Of a stretch of 10,139 nucleotides of DNA, positions 1 through 7,131 are shown piece by piece (positions within the stretch are counted from its first letter, which is position 1; every line of letters starts with the position of its first letter). This DNA comes from an uncultured Bacilli bacterium. GTDB taxonomy: Bacteria; Bacillota_I; Bacilli_A; RF39; UBA660. Under the pieces are notes generated by a model. That model was given only the letters and a program-made list of their open reading frames with translations, searched no databases and was not told the origin of the DNA. Location: NCBI GenBank assembly GCA_947629285.1, contig CANRDA010000032.1, forward strand, positions 1 to 10,139, written 5' to 3'. The translations under genes and the position numbers were made by a program.

Positions 1-252
1 GTGGTAATGACCCATAACATTACCTACTGCTGTTGCAGACTTTTTATGTGCTTTTTCATAAGTGTTTTTATCTCTATACATAGCATATAATATTCTTCTT
101 TGAACTGGCTTTAACCCGTCTCTTACATCAGGTATCGCACGATTTTGAATTATGTCTTTAGCATACTCTCCAAATCTTTCACCCATTATCTCTTCAAGAG
201 TATAATCATAAATACGTCCTAATACTTCTTCTGTTTCATTTGTCTTTTTCAT
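1..252 (-). CDS. parC: DNA topoisomerase IV subunit A (ParC), N-terminal 84 codons, cut by the window edge
   Basis: This is the start of the DNA-breaking and rejoining subunit of topoisomerase IV, which separates linked daughter chromosomes with ParE. The translation contains RALPDVRDGLKPVQRR-type sequence (here RAIPDVRDGLKPVQRRILYA), then MYRDKNTYEKAHKKSA and TAVGNVMGHYH. The next residues in the family would be PHGDS, leading to the catalytic tyrosine off the window. The YAMY...NT wording is closer to ParC than to GyrA. The ATG at 252 is preceded by AGGAG (259-263), which overlaps the parE stop codon. Only 9 bases separate the two genes, so parC is co-transcribed with parE and probably translationally coupled. 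The gene continues beyond position 1. Confidence 0.93.
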   Translation of the reverse strand, partial: MKKTNETEEVLGRIYDYTLEEIMGERFGEYAKDIIQNRAIPDVRDGLKPVQRRILYAMYRDKNTYEKAHKKSATAVGNVMGHYH

Positions 253-258
253 AAATCA

Positions 259-263
259 CTCCT
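259..263 (-). promoter_or_regulatory. Shine-Dalgarno of parC overlapping the parE stop
   Basis: AGGAG on the minus strand lies 6 bases before the parC ATG, and its first two bases belong to the parE TAG. A ribosome ending parE would stop on the parC ribosome site, which suggests coupled translation of the two subunits. Confidence 0.75.
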
Positions 264-2172
264 AATTTATTTTATAATTATCCTCAAGTGAGAACTCTAC
301 ATTTTCTTCTATCCAAGATTTTCTAGGGTCTACTTTATCTCCCATAAGTACTGATACTCTTTTTTCTGCTAGGGCAGCATCATTTATACTTACTTTAATC
401 AAACTACGTGTTTTAGGGTCCATAGTAGTTTCCCAAAGTTGTGTTGCATCCATCTCTCCTAAACCTTTATATCTTTGTGTTTTTGTCTGTTTACCTTTAT
501 ATTTTTCAAGTAAATTCTTTCTATCTTCTTCTGTCCAAGCATACTGTCCTTCCCTACCACATTCTATTTTATATAGTGGTGGCATTGCTATATATAAGTG
601 TCCATTTTCTATTAATGGCTTCATATATCTATAGAAGAATGTTAAAAGTAATATCTGTATGTGAGAACCATCTACATCTGCATCTGTCATTATTATTACT
701 TTATCATAGTTTGAATCTTTTATATCAAAGTCAGACCCAACACCAGCACCTATTGCATGTATCATAGTATTAATCTCTTCGTTTTTGTATGCTTCATCTA
801 AAGATGCTTTTTCTGTATTTAATACTTTACCTCTTAAAGGAAGTATTGCTTGATATTTTCTATCTCTACCTGTTTTAGCACTTCCTCCAGCTGAATCTCC
901 CTCTACTAAGAATAGTTCATTAATACTTGGATTTTTACTTTGAGCAGGTGTTAATTTACCACTTATTATTTTTTCTCTTGAATCTTTCTTTTTACCACTT
1001 CTAGCCTCATCACGAGCTTTTCTTGCAGCTTCTCTTGCATTTCTACTTTTAAGCATTTTATCTAGTATACTTGTTGCGATTGCTTTATTCTCTTCAAGGA
1101 AGAATGAAAGCTTTTCTGATACTATACTATCAACTACTGTACGCGCGATAGGCGTACCTAGTTTTCCTTTAGTCTGTCCTTCGAATTGTAGTAGTTCTTC
1201 TGGTATTTTTAAACTTATTACAGCAGTAAGTCCCTCTCTTGTATCAGGTCCTTCTAAAGTCTTATCTTTTGATTTAAAGTATCCATTATTTTTTGCATAT
1301 TCGTTAAATACACGAGTAAGAGCTGTCTTAAACCCTACTTCGTGAGTACCACCATCAATAGTTTTAACATTATTTACAAATGATACTATATTCTCTGAAT
1401 ATGAATCTGTATACTGAAAAGCAACTTTTACTTCTATTTTATCTTTAATACCATTTATTACCATTGCTTTATGAAGTTCAGTTTTATCTTCATTTATATA
1501 TTCTACAAATGCTTTTAGCCCGTCTGTATAACAAAAACTCTCGTGTTTATTATCCTCTTCATCAGTTACATCTATTGTAAGTCCTTCAAGCAAGAATGCA
1601 CTTTCTTGCATTCTTTCACAGATTGTAGTAAATGAAAAGTTAGTAGTAGAAAATATAGTATCATCTGGCATAAATCTTACTTTAGTACCAGTTTTACTAG
1701 TTTTATCTCTTTTAGTAAGTGGGATATCTACTTTACCACCATCTTTAAATCTTATAAAGTATTCGTATCCATCTCTTTTTATTGTTACTTCCATCCATTT
1801 AGATAGTGCGTTTACTACACTTGCACCAACACCGTGTAGTCCACCTGACACAGTATATCCACTGTTTTCAAATTTACCACCTGCGTGTAAGACTGTATAT
1901 ATAACTTCTGGAGTAGTCATACCTGATGAGTGCATTCCAACAGGAACGCCACGTCCTTCATCTTCAACACTAACGCTTTTATCACTGTGTATTATTATTT
2001 TAATTTTCTTACCAAATCCATTGATAACTTCATCTATTCCGTTATCAACTATTTCCCATACTAAATGATGAAGTCCTCTTTTATCAGTTGAACCAATATA
2101 CATACCTGGTCTTTTTCTTACTGCTTCAAGTCCTTCTAGTATTTTTATTGAGCTTTCATCATATTTTACCAT
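262..2172 (-). CDS. parE: DNA topoisomerase IV subunit B (ParE)
   Basis: This is the ATPase subunit of topoisomerase IV, which acts in the cytoplasm on DNA as a ParC2ParE2 complex. The GHKL ATPase domain shows Glu40 and Asn44 (WEIVDNGIDE), the EDEGRGVP loop near 70-77 and the GLHGVGASVVNALS glycine lid at 111-124. Lys337 lies in QTKGKLG, the transducer lysine. The TOPRIM domain has EGDSAGG (424-430), PLRGKVLN (445-452) and DADVDGSH (497-504), followed by QRYKGLGEM. PLRGKVLNTEKA favours ParE over GyrB, where ILNVEKA is usual. The length of 636 residues is normal for Gram-positive ParE, and pairing with parC agrees. The ATG at 2172 has AGGTGA upstream and a good promoter just beyond it. Nothing looks broken. 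Confidence 0.96.
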   Translation of the reverse strand: MVKYDESSIKILEGLEAVRKRPGMYIGSTDKRGLHHLVWEIVDNGIDEVINGFGKKIKIIIHSDKSVSVEDEGRGVPVGMHSSGMTTPEVIYTVLHAGGKFENSGYTVSGGLHGVGASVVNALSKWMEVTIKRDGYEYFIRFKDGGKVDIPLTKRDKTSKTGTKVRFMPDDTIFSTTNFSFTTICERMQESAFLLEGLTIDVTDEEDNKHESFCYTDGLKAFVEYINEDKTELHKAMVINGIKDKIEVKVAFQYTDSYSENIVSFVNNVKTIDGGTHEVGFKTALTRVFNEYAKNNGYFKSKDKTLEGPDTREGLTAVISLKIPEELLQFEGQTKGKLGTPIARTVVDSIVSEKLSFFLEENKAIATSILDKMLKSRNAREAARKARDEARSGKKKDSREKIISGKLTPAQSKNPSINELFLVEGDSAGGSAKTGRDRKYQAILPLRGKVLNTEKASLDEAYKNEEINTMIHAIGAGVGSDFDIKDSNYDKVIIMTDADVDGSHIQILLLTFFYRYMKPLIENGHLYIAMPPLYKIECGREGQYAWTEEDRKNLLEKYKGKQTKTQRYKGLGEMDATQLWETTMDPKTRSLIKVSINDAALAEKRVSVLMGDKVDPRKSWIEENVEFSLEDNYKIN

Positions 2173-2189
2173 TTCTATTCACCTAACCA

Positions 2190-2219
2190 ATTATAACATA
2201 TTTACTTATCCAAAGTCAA
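2190..2219 (-). promoter_or_regulatory. Promoter of parE-parC
   Basis: The minus strand shows TTGACT (2219-2214), an 18-base spacer and TATAAT (2195-2190), with a TG one base before it (extended -10, TGTTATAAT). The -10 ends only 17 bases before the parE ATG. The expected start of transcription, near 2183, therefore falls at or inside the AGGTGA ribosome site, giving a very short leader. The -35 sits immediately downstream of the terminator of the preceding operon. Confidence 0.8.
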
Positions 2220-2221
2220 AG

Positions 2222-2245
2222 AAAAATAAACCAAAAGGTTTATTT
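2222..2245 (-). terminator. Rho-independent terminator of the pilin-like operon
   Basis: A perfect 9-base inverted repeat (2224-2232 with 2237-2245) has a 4-base loop. On the minus strand the right arm runs straight into a T run (GGTTTATTTTTC). The stem is AT-rich with only two G-C pairs, so termination may be partial. The hairpin contains the stop codon of the pilin-like gene (2240-2242) and ends a few bases before the -35 of parE. Confidence 0.65.
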
Positions 2246-3163
2246 AACAGTTATTACTCTTTTTTCAGTAGCAGTATTACCACTTGGGTCTTTTGCAGTA
2301 TATTCTATTACATACTTTCCTGGCGTTCCAAAAGTAATTTTACCATTTGTCGATATATTGCAATTGCCACTATTGTCTGTACAAGATACACCATCAATTA
2401 AATCAAAAGTTTTAACAGAAGTTTCAATTGTAACATTTTCAGGTACAGAAATTATAGGCACTTCTTCATCAGAAACAATTATATTTCTTACTACACTATT
2501 AGATATGCCTTCATCATCTATTACAGTATAAATAATTTTATATATTCCTGCTTTAGTAGTATCAACCTTTGAAACCTCTTTATCATTATATGTTATTCTA
2601 ATTTTTAATTTATTCGTTATATCATTAGATTTTGAATCCACTGCTTTATATGTTACATTAGCAATATCACTATTTATATTTACATTTTCTACATAATTTC
2701 CATTTGAATTTGATGTTAGTCCTTCTAGTGTTATGATTGGTTGTCCTTTTTGATTATCATTAGTTAAACTAGATTCCTCAATTTTATATAAATATGCACC
2801 TTGTTTAATAGCATATTTATCTTCATTTTTATACGAGTTTCCAACATTAGTAATACTTATAACTAAATCATCAGGATATAATTCCTTATTTTTTACATTC
2901 TTTATATCTGAGTCAATTAATCCATCTGCTTTTAAATCACTTAGTGATATATATATTTTATTATTTGTTTCTGGTAAGCTATTAGAATTTTTTAAAGACC
3001 AATCATATGCTGCATTCAATATAGAATTAATTTGTTTTTGGTCAACAGTTTCTTTACTTTTATCTATCATTTTATTTACTGCTGGAACAACCAATATAAA
3101 TATTATAGCTAGAAGTGTTATAACAGCTAAAAGTTCAATTAAAGTAAAACCTTGTGACTTCAT
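2240..3163 (-). CDS. Type IV prepilin-like protein with C-terminal Ig-like domains
   Basis: This is probably a membrane-anchored surface protein processed by a prepilin peptidase. The start MKSQG then FTLIELLAVITLLAII is a classic class III signal: cleavage after Gly5, Phe6 as the new N-terminus, and Glu10 as the conserved Glu at mature position 5. The hydrophobic helix runs to about residue 28. Residues 30-130 fit a pilin-like globular part. Residues about 150-232 and 233-307 look like two Ig-like or DUF5011/HYR-type domains, ending GTPGKYVIEYTAKDPSGNTA. Cys261 and Cys268 (CTDNSGNC) could form a disulfide. It is the last gene of a three-gene operon, 4 bases after the previous stop. No pilus ATPase, platform protein or peptidase lies in the window, so assembly into a pilus is not shown. 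It may be a pseudopilin or an adhesin. The function is inferred only from these features. Confidence 0.82.
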   Translation of the reverse strand: MKSQGFTLIELLAVITLLAIIFILVVPAVNKMIDKSKETVDQKQINSILNAAYDWSLKNSNSLPETNNKIYISLSDLKADGLIDSDIKNVKNKELYPDDLVISITNVGNSYKNEDKYAIKQGAYLYKIEESSLTNDNQKGQPIITLEGLTSNSNGNYVENVNINSDIANVTYKAVDSKSNDITNKLKIRITYNDKEVSKVDTTKAGIYKIIYTVIDDEGISNSVVRNIIVSDEEVPIISVPENVTIETSVKTFDLIDGVSCTDNSGNCNISTNGKITFGTPGKYVIEYTAKDPSGNTATEKRVITVK

Positions 3164-3167
3164 AATA

Positions 3168-3713
3168 TTATCCCCTCCTAAAAATACTTAGTACTTTTGC
3201 AAAATTAAATAATATGTAATTACTTTTATTAATAGCAAACCCCTTAACTAAAGCCTTACCTCCAATAGTAAGAGCTGAGATTAATCCCATTATTATAAGT
3301 GTTATTATTAAAGTATTAATATCAAATTTTTGAGCAATTTTTATAGATATAACAGCTCCAGTTGACCCTGAAATTATTCCACAAATATCTCCAACAACAT
3401 CGTTACAAAAACTAGAAACTTTACTAGCATTCTTTTTTAAACTAACTGCCATTTTAGCTCCTTTAACTTTTTGCGATGCCATTGAGTGTAGTTGAGATTC
3501 ATTAGAAGCTGTAACAGATACACCTATCATATCAAACAATATACCAATAAAGATGAAAATTAAAGTTAACAATATTCCAAAAGCTATATCTACATTAGGA
3601 ATTGCAGTTTCAGATATAAAGCTAAATATTATAGATATAATAAAAGCTATTATTATTATTTTAACAATCCATTTATAATCTACTATACTTTTTTTACTAT
3701 CACTTTTTTTCAT
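3168..3713 (-). CDS. Four-pass membrane protein, CNNM/DUF21 (CorB)-like without CBS or CorC domains
   Basis: This is an integral membrane protein of 181 residues. Hydrophobic segments lie at about 14-34, 42-66, 106-126 and 132-155, with a charged loop at 67-103 (NESQLHSMASQKVKGAKMAVSL is the core region). That loop (VTASNESQLHSMASQKVKG) and the following KVSSFCNDVVGDICGIISG resemble short Firmicutes proteins often labelled Mg2+/Co2+ transporter CorB, that is, the DUF21/CNNM transmembrane part alone. This assignment is from memory of the family pattern and is not certain. Cation transport should not be assumed, because the cytoplasmic CBS pair and CorC domain are absent. The ATG at 3713 has GGGTG upstream. 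It sits between a one-pass acidic protein and a prepilin-like gene with 11- and 4-base gaps, so all three are probably made together. Its role there is unknown. Confidence 0.6.
   Translation of the reverse strand: MKKSDSKKSIVDYKWIVKIIIIAFIISIIFSFISETAIPNVDIAFGILLTLIFIFIGILFDMIGVSVTASNESQLHSMASQKVKGAKMAVSLKKNASKVSSFCNDVVGDICGIISGSTGAVISIKIAQKFDINTLIITLIIMGLISALTIGGKALVKGFAINKSNYILFNFAKVLSIFRRG
3172..3179 (-). promoter_or_regulatory. Strong Shine-Dalgarno of the pilin-like gene inside the upstream gene
   Basis: AGGAGGGG on the minus strand encodes the final Arg-Arg-Gly codons of the upstream membrane protein while serving as the ribosome site for the ATG at 3163. This near-consensus site supports the ATG and suggests coupled, strong translation of the pilin-like protein. 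Confidence 0.75.
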
Positions 3714-3724
3714 ACTACACCCTA

Positions 3725-4183
3725 TTAATTAAAATAGTCAAGTAAACTTTCTTCATCTAGTTTTGGGCTTTCATTTGACGTATTATTTTCATCTGTATTT
3801 GGATTTTCCACTGCATTGTTATTTTCGTCTGTAATTGGACTATCCTCTACATTATTATTTTCATCTGTAATTGAATTATCTCCATCAAAAGATTCCTCAT
3901 TATCTCCATCTTGATTAGGAGATTCATTATATGTATCATCATCTATATCATTATTTGAATTATCTTCCTCATTTATAGTAGGTTCTTGAATTGTAGTATC
4001 ATTAGTATTATTATTTGAACCATTATCAAGTATAACTTTTTTCTGATGTTTTATACCAAGCACTAATAAAACCGATAAAGCAATAACGATTATATATAAT
4101 AGACCTACTATTACATATGTTTTTGCCATATCTTCTTTTTCAATATCTTTAAAATCATCTGACATTTTATCTACATTTTTCAT
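3725..4183 (-). CDS. One-pass membrane protein with Asn/Asp/Glu-rich repeat tail
   Basis: I do not recognise a family. The protein is 152 residues long from the ATG at 4183. A short charged N-terminus precedes one transmembrane segment at about residues 22-44 (YVIVGLLYIIVIALSVLLVL), then KHQKK. The rest, about 100 residues, is low complexity and rich in Asn, Asp, Glu and Ser. A 12-residue repeat is visible three times in the pattern (S/N)P-I-TDENNN. Such tails are common in surface linkers. However, the basic KHQKK after the helix and the acidic N-terminus would, by the positive-inside rule, place the tail inside, so topology is open. It is the first gene of the operon with the CNNM-like and prepilin-like genes. 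A TTG start at 4192 is possible (155 residues), but the AAAGGA ribosome site is too close to it. Confidence 0.65.
   Translation of the reverse strand: MKNVDKMSDDFKDIEKEDMAKTYVIVGLLYIIVIALSVLLVLGIKHQKKVILDNGSNNNTNDTTIQEPTINEEDNSNNDIDDDTYNESPNQDGDNEESFDGDNSITDENNNVEDSPITDENNNAVENPNTDENNTSNESPKLDEESLLDYFN
3785..3892. repeat. Three imperfect 36-bp tandem repeats in the acidic membrane protein gene
   Basis: The plus-strand core ATTTTC(A/G)TCTGTA recurs at 3785, 3821 and 3857, exactly 36 bases apart. Each unit encodes 12 residues with TDENNN at the centre. The repeat number could vary between strains by slippage without breaking the frame. The copies differ at several bases, so this is not a fresh duplication. 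Confidence 0.7.
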
Positions 4184-4221
4184 ATTAACCAATCATTCCT
4201 TTCACTTCGTTCAAGGCACAC

Positions 4222-4256
4222 ATAGTCATTAAAATTTTAATTTATTTTCAGACTAT
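4222..4256 (-). other. Possible hairpin in the operon leader
   Basis: ATAGTC (4222-4227) and GACTAT (4251-4256) are complementary six-base arms. The loop includes ATTAAAATTTTAAT (4228-4241), which is self-complementary. Both lie in the predicted leader of about 79 bases of the acidic membrane protein operon. The stems are short and AT-rich, so this is weak and matches no riboswitch class I know. Confidence 0.3.
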
Positions 4257-4268
4257 CACCTATAATTA

Positions 4269-4297
4269 AGTATAGCATAAAAGAATCTTTTTCACAA
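4269..4297 (-). promoter_or_regulatory. Promoter of the acidic protein / CNNM-like / pilin-like operon
   Basis: The minus strand shows TTGTGA (4297-4292), a 17-base spacer and TATACT (4274-4269), with TG one base before (TGCTATACT, extended -10). Transcription would start near 4262, giving a leader of about 79 bases to the ATG at 4183. The promoter starts 17 bases after the stop codon of the upstream SGNH gene. Confidence 0.75.
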
Positions 4298-4313
4298 TAT
4301 ACAATATTTGCTT

Positions 4314-5348
4314 TTAATAAATATCGTATTCTTTTAATAATTCATCAAAGTTGATACCCATTAATCTTTTAAAATCTTGAGTAAATCTTTCATATTCTTT
4401 ATCCCAAGAACAATAGCCTTCATCTCTATGGTCATTTAAATCATAATTTTCATTGAGATATTTAGAAAAATACAATGTATATTTTGTCGCACCATATACG
4501 TTCAAATGCATTATGTCGTAAAAGTCATTTTTATAATCTACCGTAAAATCTTTTAATGTATTGAAATTAATCACACTATAATTATTTTCTTCTAATATAC
4601 GTGCTGCATAATTCATTCTTCCACACTCTTTTTCAGTAAAATTTCTACTTGGTATTACAAATAAAACTTCAACATTATTTAAATTTAAATACTCAATTAA
4701 ATCATTTAAAACCTGATGGTTTGCCTCAGTAAGTTCATTTTCAAAATCACACCATAAACTCTTTTCCTGTTCAACTTTAACTGAGTTATAATAAGCAAAA
4801 TTATACCCTTTATAAGATGTCTCGTTTACCTTTGTAAAACTTGTTTTAGTAACATTTTTCCAAATAGCATGATATTTCAAAAAACTATAATAATAATTAA
4901 TATAATCTTTTTTAGGAATATCGGTATATGATAAAACATAGTTTAATGCATCTGTTCTATTCTGTGAATATTTCATAGAATCTGAAACTTTTCTTATCTC
5001 GCCTTCTAACAATAAATTATCGTCGTATGTTAAACCTACAAGGTCTACAACATAAACTTTAGGACTTTGGTATTTACTAGATTCTTCTATCAAATATTTA
5101 ATATAAGCAGCAGGTTGTGAAGCTGTAGAAAGTATTCCTGTTTTAAAACCGTATTTATTGTATGCCAAAGTTGCATTAAAATGGTTATAAACGTTACTAG
5201 CTCCTATATATACGACATCTAATGAATCTTTGGGTTCATCGTAAAAATAAGAAATAGAAGTTGGTTCAAGTCGTAAAACTTTGAAAACACAATTCCATAT
5301 TATACAAAATAGTGCGATAAAAACTACACTTTTAATTAACTTTTTCAA
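4314..5348 (-). CDS. Membrane-anchored SGNH-fold protein, DltD/AlgJ-like partner of the MBOAT enzyme
   Basis: This is probably the extracytoplasmic transferase or esterase step of an O-acylation pathway. An N-terminal membrane anchor covers about residues 7-24. An outside domain then shows block I of the SGNH fold as VVYIGASN (Ser51, Asn52) and block V as DIMHLNVYG (Asp278, His281). That supplies a Ser-His-Asp triad as in DltD and AlgJ/AlgX. The length of 344 is close to DltD proteins, though overall similarity looks more like the unnamed SGNH proteins beside MBOAT genes. The start codon is TTG at 5348, backed by an excellent AGGAGGAG seven bases upstream that overlaps the stop of the MBOAT gene. 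It is the last gene of the fkbH-like, acp, MBOAT operon. No hairpin terminator is evident after it. The acyl group and acceptor are not known. Confidence 0.78.
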   Translation of the reverse strand: MKKLIKSVVFIALFCIIWNCVFKVLRLEPTSISYFYDEPKDSLDVVYIGASNVYNHFNATLAYNKYGFKTGILSTASQPAAYIKYLIEESSKYQSPKVYVVDLVGLTYDDNLLLEGEIRKVSDSMKYSQNRTDALNYVLSYTDIPKKDYINYYYSFLKYHAIWKNVTKTSFTKVNETSYKGYNFAYYNSVKVEQEKSLWCDFENELTEANHQVLNDLIEYLNLNNVEVLFVIPSRNFTEKECGRMNYAARILEENNYSVINFNTLKDFTVDYKNDFYDIMHLNVYGATKYTLYFSKYLNENYDLNDHRDEGYCSWDKEYERFTQDFKRLMGINFDELLKEYDIY

Positions 5349-5353
5349 TATAA

Positions 5354-5361
5354 CTCCTCCT
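5354..5361 (-). promoter_or_regulatory. Shine-Dalgarno deciding the TTG start of the SGNH gene
   Basis: AGGAGGAG on the minus strand, 5 bases before TTG at 5348, overlaps the TAG of the MBOAT gene (5360-5362). No ATG offers a comparable site, and the TTG opens a typical MKKLIKS membrane anchor, so the TTG start is well supported. Confidence 0.75.
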
Positions 5362-6880
5362 AAAACTGCCTATATATAAATGTTGCTGGGTCATATCCAG
5401 GTCCATAACAACCAAAAATTATTATTGCAAATATTAAAACAAATAATATAGTCCATCTAAATATTAAATTTTGCTTAAATAATTTTCCCCTAACACTTCC
5501 GTTTCGCGCTAATAACTGAACTGAGAATAAAACAACTAAGGAAATTATTAAAATCTCAAAATCAAATCTATCTAAACCTGCTATAAACAACGATGTTCTA
5601 TCAAACAAGATATAAGGATTAAATACAAACATATTTCTTATTATTGTTATTGCATTAGAAATACTATCTGCTCTAAAGAATATCATAGCAAATGAAAATA
5701 ATAAAAATGTTCTTATAACTTGATACAGTTTATAACTAAATACATCAGTCTTTATTCCCAATTTTTTATTAATTTTGTTTGAAATAGGCGTTAACATATC
5801 TTCTAAAAAAATATAAATAAATTGGATAAAACCTGAACCTATAATAAATTTATATTCTCCTCCATGCCAAGCTCCTATCAAAATCCACATAATAAGCATA
5901 GAAAAATAAAGTGATGCTTTTTTACCGAATTTTTTACCAAATCTATTTCTTAGACTTTTATTTAATTTCTGAACAAAGTCTGATTTTTGTAAAGGATAAA
6001 ATATATAATCTTTAAGCCATGCACCTAAAGTTATATGCCATCTTCTCCATAACTCAGTTACTGTTTTAGAAAAGAATGGTAAATTAAAGTTTTCAGGTAA
6101 TTTTATTCCAATTATTTCAGAGACACCTATAACGATATCTATAGAACCTGAAAAATTTGTATATAACTGTAGTGTGAAAAAACAAACAGCAAGAAATATA
6201 TATATTCCATTAAAGGTAGATGGACTTGCATATACAGTATCTACAAAATATCCAAGTCTTTGCGATATAACTAGTACTTTAAATACTCCCCAAAGTATTC
6301 TAACTAATCCACTACACATTCTATCAAAGTTAAATTTATGTTTTCCATATAAACCGTCTTTAATATCGTTATATCTTATAAATGGTCCAGATGTTAGTAT
6401 TGGAAAATAAGACATGAATAGTGATAGTTTTAAAATATTTTTTTCTGGTTTACAAGTTTCTCTATATACATCTATTATATAACTAATCATTATTAATGAA
6501 TAATAACTAATTCCAATAAGCGATGTTCTTTCTACTAATTTAAAATTATAATTTATATTACACATATTTAAAAGATAATTAATTGGTCTTAAAAACATAT
6601 TGGTATATTTTAAATATATTAATAATCCTAAAATTACAATAACACCAAGTAATAGATATCTCTTTTTATCTTTATGTTTATCTATAGCTATGCCTGAACA
6701 ATATGCAGTAAACAATACTATGATTGCTTGTGAAACTGTTTCTATACTAAAATTATTATAAAAGAGAAAAATAAAACTAGATATAGACAGTACAATCCAT
6801 TGGATTTTTTTAGGTACTAAAAAGTATACAATTAATACTAAAGTACAAAAAAGCAAAAAGGGAAACGATGTTAATGCCAT
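5360..6880 (-). CDS. AlgI-type MBOAT family O-acyltransferase
   Basis: This polytopic membrane enzyme of 506 residues belongs to the family that passes acyl groups across the membrane to extracytoplasmic polysaccharides (AlgI, PatA, DltB). The N-terminus FPFLLFCTLVLIVYFLVPKK and the last residues YDPATFIYRQF are typical family ends. Family marks in order: SGPFIRY near 164-170, FSGSIDIVIG near 243-252, LPENFNLPFF near 261-270, WRRWHITLGAWLKDY with His282, and GAWHGG with His339, the expected catalytic histidines. Length and the WRRWH wording fit AlgI better than the roughly 400-residue DltB. ATG at 6880 follows AGGTGA, 11 bases after the acp stop. The adjacent carrier protein suggests an acyl-ACP donor, and the SGNH protein downstream a helper for transfer to the final acceptor. 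Confidence 0.92.
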   Translation of the reverse strand: MALTSFPFLLFCTLVLIVYFLVPKKIQWIVLSISSFIFLFYNNFSIETVSQAIIVLFTAYCSGIAIDKHKDKKRYLLLGVIVILGLLIYLKYTNMFLRPINYLLNMCNINYNFKLVERTSLIGISYYSLIMISYIIDVYRETCKPEKNILKLSLFMSYFPILTSGPFIRYNDIKDGLYGKHKFNFDRMCSGLVRILWGVFKVLVISQRLGYFVDTVYASPSTFNGIYIFLAVCFFTLQLYTNFSGSIDIVIGVSEIIGIKLPENFNLPFFSKTVTELWRRWHITLGAWLKDYIFYPLQKSDFVQKLNKSLRNRFGKKFGKKASLYFSMLIMWILIGAWHGGEYKFIIGSGFIQFIYIFLEDMLTPISNKINKKLGIKTDVFSYKLYQVIRTFLLFSFAMIFFRADSISNAITIIRNMFVFNPYILFDRTSLFIAGLDRFDFEILIISLVVLFSVQLLARNGSVRGKLFKQNLIFRWTILFVLIFAIIIFGCYGPGYDPATFIYRQF

Positions 6881-6891
6881 CCAATCACCTA

Positions 6892-7131
6892 TTAAACCCT
6901 AGAAATAATTATATCTACCATTTCTCCAACGTTTTTCATAGTAGTTACTTCTTTCATATTAAATTTAATACCAAATTCTTGTTCAACTGCAACAATTAGA
7001 TTGATGTGCTCCAAACTATCCCAATCCTCTATATCGTTTGATGTAGTAGTCTCACATACAGTAATACTATCATCGTCAAATACATCTCTAAATACATTAT
7101 TTAATCTTTCATAAATCTCTTCTTTTTTCAT
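6892..7131 (-). CDS. Acyl carrier protein (dedicated, DltC-like role)
   Basis: This is a 79-residue carrier protein with the phosphopantetheine attachment motif DWDSLEHI and Ser39 as the modified residue. The fold pattern is an N-terminal helix (EEIYERLNNVFRDVF), an acidic helix II after DSLEHINLIVAVEQEFGI, and a final helix ending VGEMVDIIISRV. It would carry the acyl group as a thioester between the FkbH-like loader and the MBOAT enzyme. The ATG overlaps the TGA of the FkbH gene by ATGA, with GAGGTGA (7136-7142) as the ribosome site, so the two are coupled. It differs from the housekeeping fatty acid ACP by context: no fab genes are near. Whether it also serves other pathways is unknown. 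Confidence 0.92.
   Translation of the reverse strand: MKKEEIYERLNNVFRDVFDDDSITVCETTTSNDIEDWDSLEHINLIVAVEQEFGIKFNMKEVTTMKNVGEMVDIIISRV

Noticed and set aside
441..767. Plus-strand open frame of 108 codons
   Set aside because: It lies antisense within parE, has no ribosome site, and its Leu/His/Tyr-rich translation is what the complement of an AT-rich gene gives.
262..2172. GyrB instead of ParE
   Set aside because: The following gene begins like ParC, and PLRGKVLNTEKA with the downstream partner fits topoisomerase IV.
3168..3713. Confident Mg2+/Co2+ transporter call
   Set aside because: Only a membrane part resembling DUF21 is present, without CBS or CorC domains, so transport is not supported.
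3785..3892. CRISPR array
   Set aside because: The 36-bp units are contiguous, imperfect and in coding frame, with no spacers and no cas genes.
4184..4192. TTG start at 4192 for the acidic membrane protein
   Set aside because: The AAAGGA site is too close to TTG. ATG 4183 is at a workable distance. The difference is only three residues.
6174..6410. Plus-strand open frame of 78 codons
   Set aside because: It is antisense within the MBOAT gene, whose conserved motifs explain the sequence.
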